Assembly (NCBI GenBank): GCA_963704835.1
Contig: CAVPHW010000009.1
Span: 62,001-126,000, forward strand
Length of the DNA stretch: 64,000 nucleotides
Reading direction: 5' to 3'
Source of the DNA: GCA-2746605 sp963704835
GTDB lineage: Bacteria > Bacteroidota > Ignavibacteria > Ignavibacteriales > Melioribacteraceae
How positions within the stretch are numbered: the stretch's first letter is position 1; each line of letters begins with the position of its first letter. A program made the translations under genes and the position numbers. The notes under the pieces were generated by a model, which saw only the letters and a list, made by a program, of their open reading frames with translations, did no database searches and had not been told where the DNA came from. This document shows positions 63,851 through 64,000 of the stretch, one piece after another.

Positions 63851-64000
63851 GTGAAACAACTGAGTTGTACAACAAACTTATTTTATGATATTTTTGACAA
63901 TAATAAAAACGAAAAAGGGGATTGTAAAGAATATGAAGACAAAGAATGATTATAACAATGAATAAGATCTCAATGTTAAAAATTACTAGATTCTAGCTCT
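63851..64000. other. Window end, nothing recognised
   Basis: AT-rich sequence beyond the riboswitch candidate. It may hold the 5' part of the aptamer and the promoter; no gene is seen. Confidence 0.4.

Noticed and set aside
1..64000. tRNA or rRNA genes
   Set aside because: No cloverleaf with TTCRA and an acceptor stem, and no conserved rRNA stretch was noticed while reading; a tRNAscan run would be needed to exclude them.

Overview
The window looks like a chromosomal segment of an AT-rich member of the Bacteroidota/Chlorobiota/Ignavibacteriota group, most likely an Ignavibacteria-type organism. This is inferred from type IX secretion (T9SS) C-terminal sorting domains with the NYPNPFNPST signature, a PorV/PorQ-like outer-membrane protein, a hybrid two-component regulator with a beta-propeller sensor, few Shine-Dalgarno sites, and -10 boxes resembling the Bacteroidota type. 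No rRNA, tRNA, CRISPR array or transposase gene was recognised.

Layout. 1-2.5 kb: a Fur-regulator / Zn-Mn ABC importer operon (minus strand). 2.6-7.3 kb: an OmpA/TSP3 outer-membrane protein and a PAS histidine kinase with an NtrC-type regulator. 7.5-11.2 kb: polysaccharide genes (Wzc-like, WecA-like). 11.7-14.3 kb: valS. 14.4-16.6 kb: a TetR regulator, a lipoprotein and a PorV-like protein. 16.6-27.7 kb: secreted-protein territory with several frameshifted genes (VPS10-type propeller, T9SS-sorted proteins), one S74 fibre protein, and four very small single-membrane-span genes. 27.8-34.7 kb: a frameshifted hybrid two-component regulator and a GH3 beta-glucosidase. 35-38.8 kb: a frameshifted short-chain dehydrogenase, a C1q-like secreted protein and a second S74 fibre gene. 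39-52.6 kb: two paralogous propeller histidine kinase + NarL-type regulator pairs that bracket three more surface-fibre genes. 52.8-59.3 kb: OB-fold lipoprotein, gpmI, a toxin-antitoxin pair, TPM protein, metallo-beta-lactamase-fold hydrolase, EamA transporter and aat. 59.4-64 kb: ECF sigma / anti-sigma / two TonB-domain proteins, then a convergent BtuB-like TonB-dependent receptor with a probable cobalamin riboswitch upstream.

The most interesting result is a shared promoter architecture. Five genes for secreted or surface proteins (starts at 23749, 38770, 45032, 46638, 48576) carry an 18-bp inverted repeat, ACTACC-N6-GGTAGT, and exactly 22 bp downstream of it a TATWTTRY-like -10 element. 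Three of these genes lie between the two duplicated propeller kinase / NarL regulator pairs and a fourth lies just beyond one pair. I infer a dedicated surface-fibre regulon in which the duplicated two-component systems switch on repeat-rich, S74-chaperoned or C1q-capped adhesin-like fibres.

The second is a set of five unannotated mini-proteins (46-61 aa), each with one hydrophobic segment at the extreme C-terminus; three share a clearly related tail. A caution applies to the whole window: nine genes carry single-base frameshifts, mostly in secreted or accessory genes. I cannot tell from sequence alone whether these are pseudogenes, phase variants or assembly errors.
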